Origin: Ruminococcus sp.
GTDB lineage: Bacteria; Bacillota_A; Clostridia; Oscillospirales; Ruminococcaceae
Assembly (NCBI GenBank): GCA_017536105.1
Contig: JAFXRZ010000003.1
Coordinates: forward strand, 1 to 64,000
Direction of reading: 5' to 3'
Length of the DNA: 64,000 nt
Shown here in pieces: positions 16,939-24,404 of this stretch (position 1 is its first letter; each line of letters starts with the position of its first letter). Under the pieces are notes generated by a model that ran no database searches, had not been told where the DNA came from, and saw only the letters and a list, made by a program, of their open reading frames with translations. Made by a program: the position numbers and the translations under genes.

Positions 16939-18276
16939 TTATTGTAGCACATTTACTTCCAAAATGCTATAGTTTTTCAGAATTTTTATAATATTTTTAT
17001 CGAAGACCTCTCCGCCGACGATAAGAGGGATAGAGGGCTGGCAGGAAAGGGCTGCCCTTGCGCAGATGAGCCCTTCGGCTTGGTCGGCGGGGACTGTCTT
17101 GTACGGCTTGAAATAAGCCTCCCTCGGAAGCAGGGCTCTTTCGGGCTTCGGGACTGTGAAAAGTCCTTCATCGGGAAGAGCCGGACGCCTTTCAATCCCG
17201 CAGAGAACAGCTTCGAGCCTTGCAAGGTCTTCCCTGCTGTTATAAGGCGAGGGCATAAGCACGATGCAGCCGGGGTCTGAGTACTCGCACTCTATCCTGC
17301 TTTGGCGAAGGATATCCGCAAGCTCGCCGCCGGAATAGCCGAAGCTCCGGGGTTCGATGGTCAGCTTCATTGGTTCTCCGCTGACGACGCTAAAGCCGTG
17401 CTCACTGAGTCTTTGCTTCAAAGAAGCGATCTCGCAGCAGCAGGATCTTATGCGCTCGGGCAAGGTATCTGAGAGCTCCTCGGCGCAAAGATCGAGGCTC
17501 TGCATTATGATATAGCTGGGGCTTGTGGATGCAAACAGCGCCATTTCGCTCTTTGCAAGGCCTGCAAACTCAGCCGGAGCATTTTTCGAGATATGGAGAT
17601 AGCTGCCGCCTGTAAGGCACGGCAGGGTCTTGTGGGCAGAATCCGCGCACATATCTGCGCCGAGGTCAATGGGATGCAGGCTCCCGGAGCAGAATTTAAG
17701 ATAGGCTCCGTGGGCATTATCCACAAGGAGATATGCTCCGTGCCTCTTGCAGACTTCGGAAATGCCGCGGATATCCGCCATTCTGCCGGTGTAGTCGGGA
17801 GAGGTGATATAGACGGCTTTGCACTTCGGCTCAGAGGATAAAGTCCTTTCGATGTCCTCCGGGGTGACGGAGCTGGAGCAGATACATGAGCTTTCCTTCT
17901 CGGGATATACCCACACCGGCTCGAGGTCAAGTAGGATGCAGGCATTGATGAATGCCCTGTGGCAGTTGCGTGCTGCTGCAATCTTCGGTCTGCCGGAGAT
18001 CCGGTGCTTTATCACGGCAAGCATTGTCTTGATCGAAAGAGATGAGCCCTCGGTGGAATAAAAGGTGGCGGCTGTGCCGTAGAGGGCGGCTGTTCTCTCT
18101 TCGCTCTGACGGATGATGCCGGAGGCTTCGTAGAGATAGTCGGCGCCTTTGATCTCGGTGAGGTCATAGGGCTCGCACCCAAGCAGGGGCACTCCCTTGT
18201 GTCCCGGCATATGGAGCCGCACCGTCCCGGATGCGGCGTATTCCTTTGCAAATTCGCAGATAGCGGCTTTATCCAT
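16939..18276 (-). CDS. Orn/Lys/Arg decarboxylase-family PLP enzyme (YaaO-like)
   Basis: A 445-residue fold-type I PLP enzyme. HMPGHKG near residues 22-28 is the family hallmark. STEGSS (about 74-79) contacts the phosphate. DNAHGAYL and ADSAHKTLPCLTGGSYLH hold the PLP aspartate and the Schiff-base lysine (HKT). A C-terminal domain follows from about residue 300. It resembles the short B. subtilis YaaO/SpeA group. The amino acid used (arginine, lysine or other) cannot be read with certainty. The ATG has GAGGAGG upstream and overlaps the preceding regulator-like gene by eight bases. Members of this group are sometimes annotated as aminotransferases. Confidence 0.85.
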   Translation of the reverse strand: MDKAAICEFAKEYAASGTVRLHMPGHKGVPLLGCEPYDLTEIKGADYLYEASGIIRQSEERTAALYGTAATFYSTEGSSLSIKTMLAVIKHRISGRPKIAAARNCHRAFINACILLDLEPVWVYPEKESSCICSSSVTPEDIERTLSSEPKCKAVYITSPDYTGRMADIRGISEVCKRHGAYLLVDNAHGAYLKFCSGSLHPIDLGADMCADSAHKTLPCLTGGSYLHISKNAPAEFAGLAKSEMALFASTSPSYIIMQSLDLCAEELSDTLPERIRSCCCEIASLKQRLSEHGFSVVSGEPMKLTIEPRSFGYSGGELADILRQSRIECEYSDPGCIVLMPSPYNSREDLARLEAVLCGIERRPALPDEGLFTVPKPERALLPREAYFKPYKTVPADQAEGLICARAALSCQPSIPLIVGGEVFDKNIIKILKNYSILEVNVLQ

Positions 18277-18583
18277 CACGCTCTGCCTCCTCAAGCTGTT
18301 TAAGTCTGTTCAGGGGTTCGGACCGCTTTGAAAGCTCGGCGAGCCGTTGCTGTCCCCGTCTGAGGGTCCGGAGCACGGTGGAGCGGTTCACTCCGCAGCG
18401 TCTTGCTATCTCCGAGACACGCAGCTTGTCCCTGTAATATAATATTATATAGTATTTTTGCTTTTTAGTCAAATTGTCGTCCAAAACGGCTTTAACGAGC
18501 TTAGCTTTAAGCAGGTCGTGACCCTTCTCGTGCTCCTCCGGCATGGAAGGATCGAAGATCTCGGTGTAGGAGACCCTTCTCAT
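18269..18583 (-). CDS. Small sigma-70 region-4-like DNA-binding protein
   Basis: A 104-residue protein. Residues about 36-85 form a sigma region-4-like helix-turn-helix: LTKKQKYYIILYYRDKL, then VSEIARRCGVNRSTVLRTLR. There is no region 2, so it is not a full sigma factor. Similar small proteins occur in phages and integrative elements of Firmicutes, where they control late genes. It is translationally coupled at both ends: four bases (ATGA) with the gene before and eight with the PLP enzyme after. Its target is unknown. Confidence 0.8.
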   Translation of the reverse strand: MRRVSYTEIFDPSMPEEHEKGHDLLKAKLVKAVLDDNLTKKQKYYIILYYRDKLRVSEIARRCGVNRSTVLRTLRRGQQRLAELSKRSEPLNRLKQLEEAERDG

Positions 18584-18813
18584 GCGGCATCACCCGACCG
18601 CCCGTCATCAGGGTCTTTCGGTTCAAGATATTTGCGGATCATTACTATTGCGCTCATCAGCTCGTACTTCTCGGTGATGAGGGTGTCGATCCTGGCTCTC
18701 AGCAGGTTGAGTGCCGGGACGGGTATGTAGTCTTTTTTGAGCTGCCGGAGTTCCTCGAGCCTCTTCTCGATGAGCCTCAGCTGCTCTTCGTAGTTCAAAA
18801 GCAGGGTTTTCAT
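18580..18813 (-). CDS. Small coiled-coil protein, first gene of the LexA-box operon
   Basis: A 77-residue charged protein, mostly helical (EEQLRLIEKRLEELRQLKK at about 9-27) and likely a coiled coil. It has no recognised family. ACGGAGG lies just before the ATG. A LexA-type operator lies 49 bases upstream and a second one 213 bases upstream. The pairing with a region-4-like protein recalls phage or mobile-element regulatory modules. Confidence 0.72.
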   Translation of the reverse strand: MKTLLLNYEEQLRLIEKRLEELRQLKKDYIPVPALNLLRARIDTLITEKYELMSAIVMIRKYLEPKDPDDGRSGDAA

Positions 18814-18861
18814 TTTGTACCTCCGTTATGTCTCTTATCTGTCAAGTTTTTTTGTTACACG

Positions 18862-18873
18862 GAACATACGTTC
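18862..18873. promoter_or_regulatory. LexA-type operator 1
   Basis: GAACATACGTTC matches the Gram-positive SOS consensus GAAC-N4-GTTC. On the plus strand it sits exactly between TTGTTA (18853-18858) and TAAGAT (18875-18880), a possible weak plus-strand promoter. On the minus strand it lies in the leader of the 18813 gene. Confidence 0.75.
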
Positions 18874-19025
18874 TAAGATTTCGGGGCTAAAATCATGCCG
18901 ATCAGGGTCGAAAACGAGGGCTGTGCCGATGCAAATCATTGTCATATTTTGTCAGGCGAAGGCTATGACAAGCAACTTTGCTTTACAGGTTTCGGCTCCG
19001 TTTTCAAGGCGCCGATCGAGCTATC

Positions 19026-19037
19026 GAACATATGTTC
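19026..19037. promoter_or_regulatory. LexA-type operator 2
   Basis: GAACATATGTTC, a perfect palindrome identical to the core of the B. subtilis LexA consensus. It lies just downstream of the minus-strand -10 box at 19053-19058, where a bound repressor would block initiation. Confidence 0.85.
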
Positions 19038-19052
19038 TATGTTCTATAAATA

Positions 19053-19080
19053 ATAATACCACAAACGGCAAAAATGTCAA
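19053..19080 (-). promoter_or_regulatory. Promoter of the regulator/YaaO operon, LexA-controlled
   Basis: On the minus strand a perfect TTGACA (complement of 19075-19080) and TATTAT (complement of 19053-19058) are 16 bases apart. The predicted start falls near 19046, next to operator 2. The leader to the first gene is about 230 bases and contains operator 1. No convincing gene lies in it; a 52-codon plus-strand frame at 18895-19053 lacks a ribosome site. Confidence 0.75.
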
Positions 19081-19152
19081 GTAGTAGGGCAAAATTAATT
19101 ATTTTTGTGTAAAATGAGGGATTTTTAATGGACAGTTTGTGTAAATTGCTTG

Positions 19153-19181
19153 TTGCATTCTGTGAAAAAGTGTGATATAAT
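19153..19181 (+). promoter_or_regulatory. Promoter of the 6S-like RNA
   Basis: TTGCAT (19153-19158) and a perfect TATAAT (19176-19181) with a 17-base spacer. The predicted start at about 19188 is 15 bases before the first arm of the long RNA hairpin. Confidence 0.8.
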
Positions 19182-19187
19182 AAATAT

Positions 19188-19440
19188 TACCGACAAATTG
19201 TGGGTGTTTTTGCGGACTCGATCCAAGGCAAAAAACCATAAAAAAGTACAGATGTCCTTCCAAAGCACAACACTGCGCGGTGCGGCAAAAATGAACGATA
19301 AAGAACTTTTGCTTGCGCAGGTGTTGGTCAAAAAGTACAGAGGCTTGTCACCGGACAGCCGGAAGGAAATATTTTGGACAGCCGTCAAGGTTTTTTGTTC
19401 CGGGACACTTCGGGAACACAAAAAACACCGCAGGAAGATA
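19188..19440 (+). ncRNA. ssrS: 6S-like RNA candidate (long rod-shaped hairpin)
   Basis: Arms pair in nested order across about 230 bases: GGTGTTTTT 19203-19211 with AAAAACACC 19421-19429, CAAAAAACC 19229-19237 with GGTTTTTTG 19389-19397, TGTCC 19253-19257 with GGACA 19376-19380, TTCC 19258-19261 with GGAA 19361-19364, AACAC-TGCGC 19269-19278 with GCGCA-GTGTT 19315-19325, and GCAAAA 19285-19290 with TTTTGC 19307-19312. The 3' side of the central bubble holds a small hairpin (GGCTTGTC/GACAGCC, 19342-19360). A single rod with an asymmetric central bubble is the 6S RNA plan. The identification is by shape, size and promoter; no sequence match was possible. Confidence 0.55.
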
Positions 19441-19568
19441 TGAGCTTTTCTTGTGCAGGCTCATGCCGGGAAGCTTTGGCACACGACCACAGATATACAT
19501 AGAGTGTGCAGGGGCTTGTTTTTAAAAAAGCGGGTACGCTTTGCCGTCCTGCCGAAAGGTAAAAATCT

Positions 19569-19790
19569 ATGGAGAAAAAAAAGCTTGACAGATTGTCGGA
19601 GCTTACAAGGATCTCGCGGGAGAGAGAACTGACAGAAACAGAAAAGGCCGAACGCCAGACGCTCAGGAACGAGTACAGGCAGGCGGTCACGGGTAATCTC
19701 AGAGCGCAGCTTGAAAGCATGACGATCATAGAGCCTGACGGCTCGAAAATAAGAGTTTCGGATCTGAAACGAAGCGGGGAGGAAAGTTAA
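19569..19790 (+). CDS. DUF896 (YnzC-like) small protein
   Basis: A 73-residue protein of the DUF896 family: KLDRLSELTRISRERELTETEKAERQTLR is followed by RNEYRQAVTGNLRAQLESMTI. It is a helical hairpin protein of unknown function. In B. subtilis the relative ynzC lies in the LexA-controlled yneA-yneB-ynzC operon, which makes the nearby LexA boxes noteworthy, although they are 530 bases away with another promoter in between. Its stop is directly followed by the TTG start of the WYL regulator, so the two are co-transcribed. Confidence 0.85.
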   Translation: MEKKKLDRLSELTRISRERELTETEKAERQTLRNEYRQAVTGNLRAQLESMTIIEPDGSKIRVSDLKRSGEES

Positions 19791-20783
19791 TTGGCGGGAG
19801 CATCCAAACAGAAACAGAAGCTGCTCAGGATGGAGCAGATCTTTAAGACTCAGACTGATGAGGACAACACCCTGACAGGAAATCAGCTTATAGATATCCT
19901 TGAAAAGGAAGGCATCAAGGCTGAGAGAAAGACTATCTACGACGACATCGCTACCCTCTGCGACAGCGGAGTTACGATAGAGACAGTCAAGAAGGGTCAT
20001 TCAAACGCATATTTCTATGCCAACAACGACGACTTCCAGGCCGAGGAGCTTTTCATCCTTGCAAGTGCTGTTGCTTCATGCAGGTTCCTGACCACGAAGA
20101 AATCCAACGAGCTTATCGCAAAGCTGCAGAGAAACACCAACCGCTTCACTGCCGCTCAGCTGGGAAGACAGATCTATGTTGCCATGCGTTCGCGCAACAA
20201 GACCGTCAACGAGACGATCTACTACAGCATCAACACCATACAGAACGCAATAGTAAAGAAGAAAAAAATAACCTTCAAGTACTATACATACAACACAATG
20301 AAGAAGCGCCACCTCAAACACGGAGGCGAGCCTTATATCGTATCTCCCTACGAGCTTGTCTGGGAGAACGACAACTATTATCTCACCTGCCTCTGCCACA
20401 ACCACGGCAACGTCGTTCGATACAGGGTTGACAGAATGGCTGAGGTGACAATGACCGACAACAAGATCGCGGTATTCACCGACGAGGAAAAGCAGGAGCT
20501 TGAATCCTACAAGTCCCTTTATTCCATGTACGGCGGCGAGAAGAAGGAGCTGAGGATACAGTTCCACTCCACTCTTATGGACGCTGTGATCGACCGCTTC
20601 GGCGAGAACGTGGAGTGTCAGAAAAACTCAGACGACACATTTGTTATCCACGTCGAGGCACAGATCTCCCCCACATTCTGGGGCTGGCTGTTCCAGTTCG
20701 GCAATAAGGCGAAGATCATCGAGCCATTTGATGTTGCGGCACAGGCCAAGAGACTGCTGCTTGAGCTGGCAGATATGTACTAA
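19791..20783 (+). CDS. WYL-domain transcriptional regulator
   Basis: A 330-residue regulator. The N-terminal winged helix-turn-helix (about 12-65, GNQLIDILEKEGIKAERKTIYDDI) is followed by a WYL ligand-sensing domain (about 140-235; here the motif region reads PYELVWENDNYYL with RVDRM after it). A WCX-like C-terminal part ends the protein. WYL regulators often sense nucleotides or DNA damage and frequently control defence or repair genes. Translation starts at TTG, right after the upstream stop, with GGGGAGG in front. A terminator follows. No adjacent target gene is obvious. Confidence 0.88.
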   Translation: MAGASKQKQKLLRMEQIFKTQTDEDNTLTGNQLIDILEKEGIKAERKTIYDDIATLCDSGVTIETVKKGHSNAYFYANNDDFQAEELFILASAVASCRFLTTKKSNELIAKLQRNTNRFTAAQLGRQIYVAMRSRNKTVNETIYYSINTIQNAIVKKKKITFKYYTYNTMKKRHLKHGGEPYIVSPYELVWENDNYYLTCLCHNHGNVVRYRVDRMAEVTMTDNKIAVFTDEEKQELESYKSLYSMYGGEKKELRIQFHSTLMDAVIDRFGENVECQKNSDDTFVIHVEAQISPTFWGWLFQFGNKAKIIEPFDVAAQAKRLLLELADMY

Positions 20784-20785
20784 TA

Positions 20786-20824
20786 AAAAAAACGGCACCG
20801 CTTTCGTGACGGTGCCGTTTTTTT
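20786..20824 (+). terminator. Terminator after the WYL regulator
   Basis: A strong ACGGCACCG / CGGTGCCGT stem with A and T tracts on both sides, so it can act bidirectionally. Confidence 0.92.
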
Positions 20825-20862
20825 CTTGACACGAGACGCAAGCTGAGCTTCATCGAACGCGT
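20825..20862 (-). repeat. Dispersed AAGCTNNGCTTGCGTC hairpin repeat
   Basis: Read on the minus strand, an AAGCTCAGCTTGCGTCTCGTGTCAAG-type unit related to copies near 28685, 29117, 45075, 45251, 45345 and 57343. Confidence 0.6.
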
Positions 20863-20869
20863 AGCGCAT

Positions 20870-21099
20870 TAAAAAGGTTTTCGGTCAAGCCTTTTCCTCA
20901 AAAAGGCTTGCAGGTTCTTAGGGCAGAGCCCTAAGTCGCCGACCGCAGTCGGCGAAACCCCCTACAACGTGCGCTCCGAAAAGGGTGAATTCAAAAAGCG
21001 TCCGGTGGACGGTTTTTGAAGAGGGGAAGCCCTGTAAGAGAGGGCTTCCCCTTGCCGGTCAAACCACAAAGCCACCCTGTGCACGACAGTGCACACGGT
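20870..21099 (-). repeat. Structured six-hairpin element, copy B
   Basis: Inverted copy of the 11.7-kb element. Read on the minus strand: H1 21078-21095, H2 21022-21052, H3 20992-21018, H4 20937-20954 (loop TGCG), H5 20917-20935 (loop TCT) and H6 20887-20909. H1 and H2 stems are identical to copy A; H3 to H6 stems differ by paired changes. No coding capacity. Together with the flanking hairpin repeat it fills the gap between the WYL terminator and glgB. Confidence 0.85.
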
Positions 21100-21138
21100 A
21101 AAGCAAAGAAAAACTCAGATTGAGACCATAAAAAACTG

Positions 21139-23058
21139 TTATTCATCCTCCCAATCCAGGATAATTATACCCTCCTCGTCTCGCTCAAACTTTTCAGCTG
21201 CTGCCGGGACAGGCGCAGGCTCGTCCTCGGGGAGATATTCTGCATCGAAGACCCTCGCCGAGAATGGCGGCAGCTCTATCACCAGCTTGTGCTCGAAAAG
21301 GCTCGATGTGGTCTTATATACCTGCGGCTGGTCGGGACGGATAGTCTTGCCGCTGTAGATAGTCCAGTCGCTGCTCAGAAGCTCGGTCAGGGTTGTGGGA
21401 TCGTCGAATTTAAGGGTAACGGAGCGCGTCCTGTCCGAAAAATTGAAGGCGGCAACTGTCCTCTCCCCTTGGGAGCTGCGCTCGTAGGCATAGACGCTGT
21501 CTCTTTCGGCATCCACGATAAGCCAGTTGAAGCAGGAGCTGTTGTACTCGCCGGTGTAGAGGCTGGGGCGTGTGCAGTAGAGCTTTGAAAGGGCTGCGAA
21601 ATACTCCCGGAAGCTGTCGTGGAGAGGGTATTTCAGCATGAACCAGTCCAGCTCCTTCTCCTCGTCCCACTCGCGGAAATGTGCAAACTCGCTGCCCATA
21701 AAGGTCAGCTTCTTCCCCGGGTGGGTGAAGAGATACATATAGAAGGCTCTCGCCTGTGGGAATTTCTGGTCGTAGTCTCCCCACATCTTCTGGACTATGG
21801 TCGCCTTGCCGTGGACGTTCTCGTCGTGGGAGAAAGGCAAAAGGTAGAGCTCGTTGTAGAAATACATCATTGAAAACGTGAGCTTGTGGTAGTGTGCCGG
21901 ACGTTCGGCAGGGGGTGTCCTAAAATAATTCAGGGTGTCGTTCATGAAGCCTAAGTCCCATTTGTAGTCGAAGCCGAGGCCGCCGAATTCTATGGGCGCT
22001 GTGATCTTTGGGAAGGCTGTGGAATCCTCGGCGATGAGCATGGCTGTGGGGTGACGCTGTCTGAGGCCCTGATTCATCCGCTTCAGGAAATCGAGGGATG
22101 TGGGGTTTACTCCCCTGCCGGGGTCCCCCATCCAGTAGATAGCACGGCTGACGGCGTCCATCCGCAGACCGTCGAAGTGGTATTTCTCCAGCCAGTAGTT
22201 TGCAGCGGACTGCATAAAGCACATTACCTCACGGCGGGAGAAATTGAAATTGCAGCTTCCCCACTCGCTGACGGTTACGTTGCTGGAATTATATTCGTAG
22301 AGCTCCTGTCCGTCGTATTTTATAAGGCCGTAGTCGTCTATGGCAAAATGCACGGGCACGAAATCCAGGATAACGCCGATATCTGCGTTGTGGAGCCTGT
22401 CGATGAGCTCCATAAGCTCTGCCGCCGTTCCGTAGCGCGAAGTGGGAGCAAAGAAGCCTGTGTTCTGGTAGCCCCAGGAAATGTCAGCCGGATGCTCGCT
22501 AATGGGCATGAGCTCAACGTGGGTAAAGGACATTTTCTTGCAGTAGTCTATTAGCTTTTCGGCTATCTCGTTGTATTTATACCAGCTTTCGGGAGCGTGG
22601 TCTTCGCCGTCGTCTGTTTCCTCCACAGGCTTTTTTATCCAGGAGCCCAAGTGCAGCTCGTAGATGTTCATGGGGCTGTCGAAGTTCTTTGTGCGGTTTT
22701 GCATCCACTCTGAGTCCGTGAACTTGTAGGCATTGAGGTCTCTTGTATAGGAGGCAAAGCCCGGCCTCAGCTCCATTCCAAAGCCGTAGGGGTCGCAGTG
22801 CTCTCGGCGTTTGCCGTCTGCTCCGTAGATGATGTATTTGTACATCTGGTCGTAGTCTGCGGCATCGCACCAAAGCTCGAAGACCTGGCCGTTTCTGTTC
22901 ATGGGCTGCTCTGTCCAGCCGTTGAATTCTCCCACAAGACAAACGCCCGAGGCATTCGGCGCAAAGGTGCGGAAGACCATAGTCCCGTTTTCCTTGTGCG
23001 CTCCGAAATACTCATAGGCGTCGAAGATATTTCCCATATAAAATTCGTGCATATCCAT
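21139..23058 (-). CDS. glgB: 1,4-alpha-glucan branching enzyme
   Basis: A 639-residue GH13 enzyme that makes alpha-1,6 branches in glycogen. An N-terminal CBM48 domain (about 15-105) precedes the (beta/alpha)8 barrel. Catalytic-region motifs are DFVPVHFAID, FDGLRMDAVS (nucleophile Asp), IAEDST (acid/base Glu) and FSHDENVHG. A C-terminal all-beta domain is followed by an unusual 35-residue Pro/Ala/Glu tail ending in ILDWEDE. It is the last gene of a six-gene minus-strand run. The start at 23058 is preceded by AGGAG. Glycogen synthase lies separately at 51.2 kb. Confidence 0.95.
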   Translation of the reverse strand: MDMHEFYMGNIFDAYEYFGAHKENGTMVFRTFAPNASGVCLVGEFNGWTEQPMNRNGQVFELWCDAADYDQMYKYIIYGADGKRREHCDPYGFGMELRPGFASYTRDLNAYKFTDSEWMQNRTKNFDSPMNIYELHLGSWIKKPVEETDDGEDHAPESWYKYNEIAEKLIDYCKKMSFTHVELMPISEHPADISWGYQNTGFFAPTSRYGTAAELMELIDRLHNADIGVILDFVPVHFAIDDYGLIKYDGQELYEYNSSNVTVSEWGSCNFNFSRREVMCFMQSAANYWLEKYHFDGLRMDAVSRAIYWMGDPGRGVNPTSLDFLKRMNQGLRQRHPTAMLIAEDSTAFPKITAPIEFGGLGFDYKWDLGFMNDTLNYFRTPPAERPAHYHKLTFSMMYFYNELYLLPFSHDENVHGKATIVQKMWGDYDQKFPQARAFYMYLFTHPGKKLTFMGSEFAHFREWDEEKELDWFMLKYPLHDSFREYFAALSKLYCTRPSLYTGEYNSSCFNWLIVDAERDSVYAYERSSQGERTVAAFNFSDRTRSVTLKFDDPTTLTELLSSDWTIYSGKTIRPDQPQVYKTTSSLFEHKLVIELPPFSARVFDAEYLPEDEPAPVPAAAEKFERDEEGIIILDWEDE

Positions 23059-23075
23059 TGTTTATGTTTCTCCTG

Positions 23076-23831
23076 TCAGGGGTCAGTTTCTGTTTCGGCT
23101 TCCTCGTTACGGGAGTGCTTGTGCCGCTTTTTCTTTATCACACGCAGCATCGGCTCCTTGAGGACAAAGCCTGCTATACCCAAAACCGCACATACAGCAA
23201 GCAGCACGAGGACGGTCTTGAAATTGCCGGAGACAGCGTTGCTTCCCAGGACCGTCGAAAGAACCACAGCCGGTATGCGGCAGGGCATGACATAGAGGAA
23301 GAAGTCCCTCTTGCTTATCTTTGTGAGGGGTACGAAATAGGTAAGGACGTCCTTGGGGAAAGCAGGGAGAAGATAGAGGAGCATCAGAACTCCCGTCAGC
23401 TTTTTCTCGTCCTCGAGGAAGGAGAACTTTTTCAGCTTCTTTTCATCCACGAAGGCTTCGGCGACGGGTCGTCCGAACTTCCCTACTATAAGAAAGACGA
23501 TATAGCTGCCGAGAAGAATACCTGCAAAGGAGAGGACAGTTCCGAAGAACCAGCCGAAGAGTATCCCGCCCACTATCTGCACCGCAGGGATAACGGCTAT
23601 TATCACCTGAATGGTCTGTATGGACAGAAAGACCAGCACCCCCACGGGTCCGCTGTAGCTTTCGAGGTGCTTGGCCATGGTCTTCATGCCGTCTTCTGTG
23701 CGGAGCGCTTTTATAAGCGGAATTGACAGCACGGTAGAGAGCACAAAAAAAGCCAGAAAAGCGATGACCGTTATGGCTCTGATGTGTTTTTTAAGTTTTT
23801 CGTTTCTTTTCTCCGCGTTGTCCTTTTTCAT
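23076..23831 (-). CDS. TVP38/TMEM64 (DedA-superfamily) membrane protein
   Basis: A 251-residue integral membrane protein of the SNARE-associated/VTT group. The conserved stretch GGILFGWFFGTVLSFAGILLGSYIVFLIVGKFGRP (about 86-120) includes the usual Gly-rich re-entrant motif, and LYLLPAFPKDVLTYFVPLT (about 153-171) is the second conserved block. Relatives move or scramble lipids. Both ends are very basic. The gene lies 15 bases after the preceding stop and 17 bases before glgB, so it is part of the same transcript. Confidence 0.9.
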   Translation of the reverse strand: MKKDNAEKRNEKLKKHIRAITVIAFLAFFVLSTVLSIPLIKALRTEDGMKTMAKHLESYSGPVGVLVFLSIQTIQVIIAVIPAVQIVGGILFGWFFGTVLSFAGILLGSYIVFLIVGKFGRPVAEAFVDEKKLKKFSFLEDEKKLTGVLMLLYLLPAFPKDVLTYFVPLTKISKRDFFLYVMPCRIPAVVLSTVLGSNAVSGNFKTVLVLLAVCAVLGIAGFVLKEPMLRVIKKKRHKHSRNEEAETETDP

Positions 23832-23846
23832 TTTCCGCTTCCTAAG

Positions 23847-24389
23847 TTATTTTCTTCTGAGTATCTTCTTCCTGAACCAATCGACATACAGCCCTGTGAG
23901 CTGTCCCACGAGCCTGTCATAGATCACGAAAAAGACATTTGCGCCTGCAAGCAGCACGATAGGGGCATATTTCCCGAAACGCTCCAGCCCTTCAAGCATA
24001 TCCTCGGTCATGAACACGAACTGGAACAGCAGATAGAAGCTGATGACCGCCGCATTGAACACCGCAAGCTTTATAACGATCCTGAGAGGCAGGTTGTTCA
24101 GCTTTTGCAGGTAGAACCTGAGTATGGGGTAATAGCCCATGAAGATGGTGAAAAGCAGGGCTGCTTCGATATTCGGCGTCACGAGGAAGGATAGCAGGCT
24201 TACCGAAACGTATGTAATGAAGGCCCAGAGGGCATTGGTCTCGACTATCATTATCACCATAAGAAAGCCTGCAAAGGTGGGTATCGTGTAGTTGAGCATC
24301 GGGAAGAGATTAGAGCAGAACATGAAAAATATACAGAGAGAGCTTATGACTCCTCCGAGGGAAACACGGAATGCGATCCTGTTTCTCAT
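23847..24389 (-). CDS. Five- to six-pass membrane protein, unknown function
   Basis: A 180-residue hydrophobic protein with membrane stretches at about 9-30, 36-52, 56-72, 78-90, 105-128 and 140-160, ending in a basic tail (FRKKILRRK). The topology and size resemble small substrate-binding subunits of ECF transporters, but no family motif was recognised. GGAGG precedes the ATG. It sits between the J-domain protein and the TVP38 protein in one operon. Confidence 0.78.
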   Translation of the reverse strand: MRNRIAFRVSLGGVISSLCIFFMFCSNLFPMLNYTIPTFAGFLMVIMIVETNALWAFITYVSVSLLSFLVTPNIEAALLFTIFMGYYPILRFYLQKLNNLPLRIVIKLAVFNAAVISFYLLFQFVFMTEDMLEGLERFGKYAPIVLLAGANVFFVIYDRLVGQLTGLYVDWFRKKILRRK

Positions 24390-24404
24390 TGTTTTCCTCC
24401 GCTT

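Noticed and set aside
18895..19053. 52-codon plus-strand frame between the two LexA boxes
   Set aside because: It has a possible LexA-controlled promoter but no ribosome site and no recognisable family; kept only as a remark.
19150..19443. Plus-strand frame of 97 codons, or 50 codons from ATG 19291
   Set aside because: It lies entirely in the promoter and body of the 6S-like RNA, and the internal ATG has no ribosome site.
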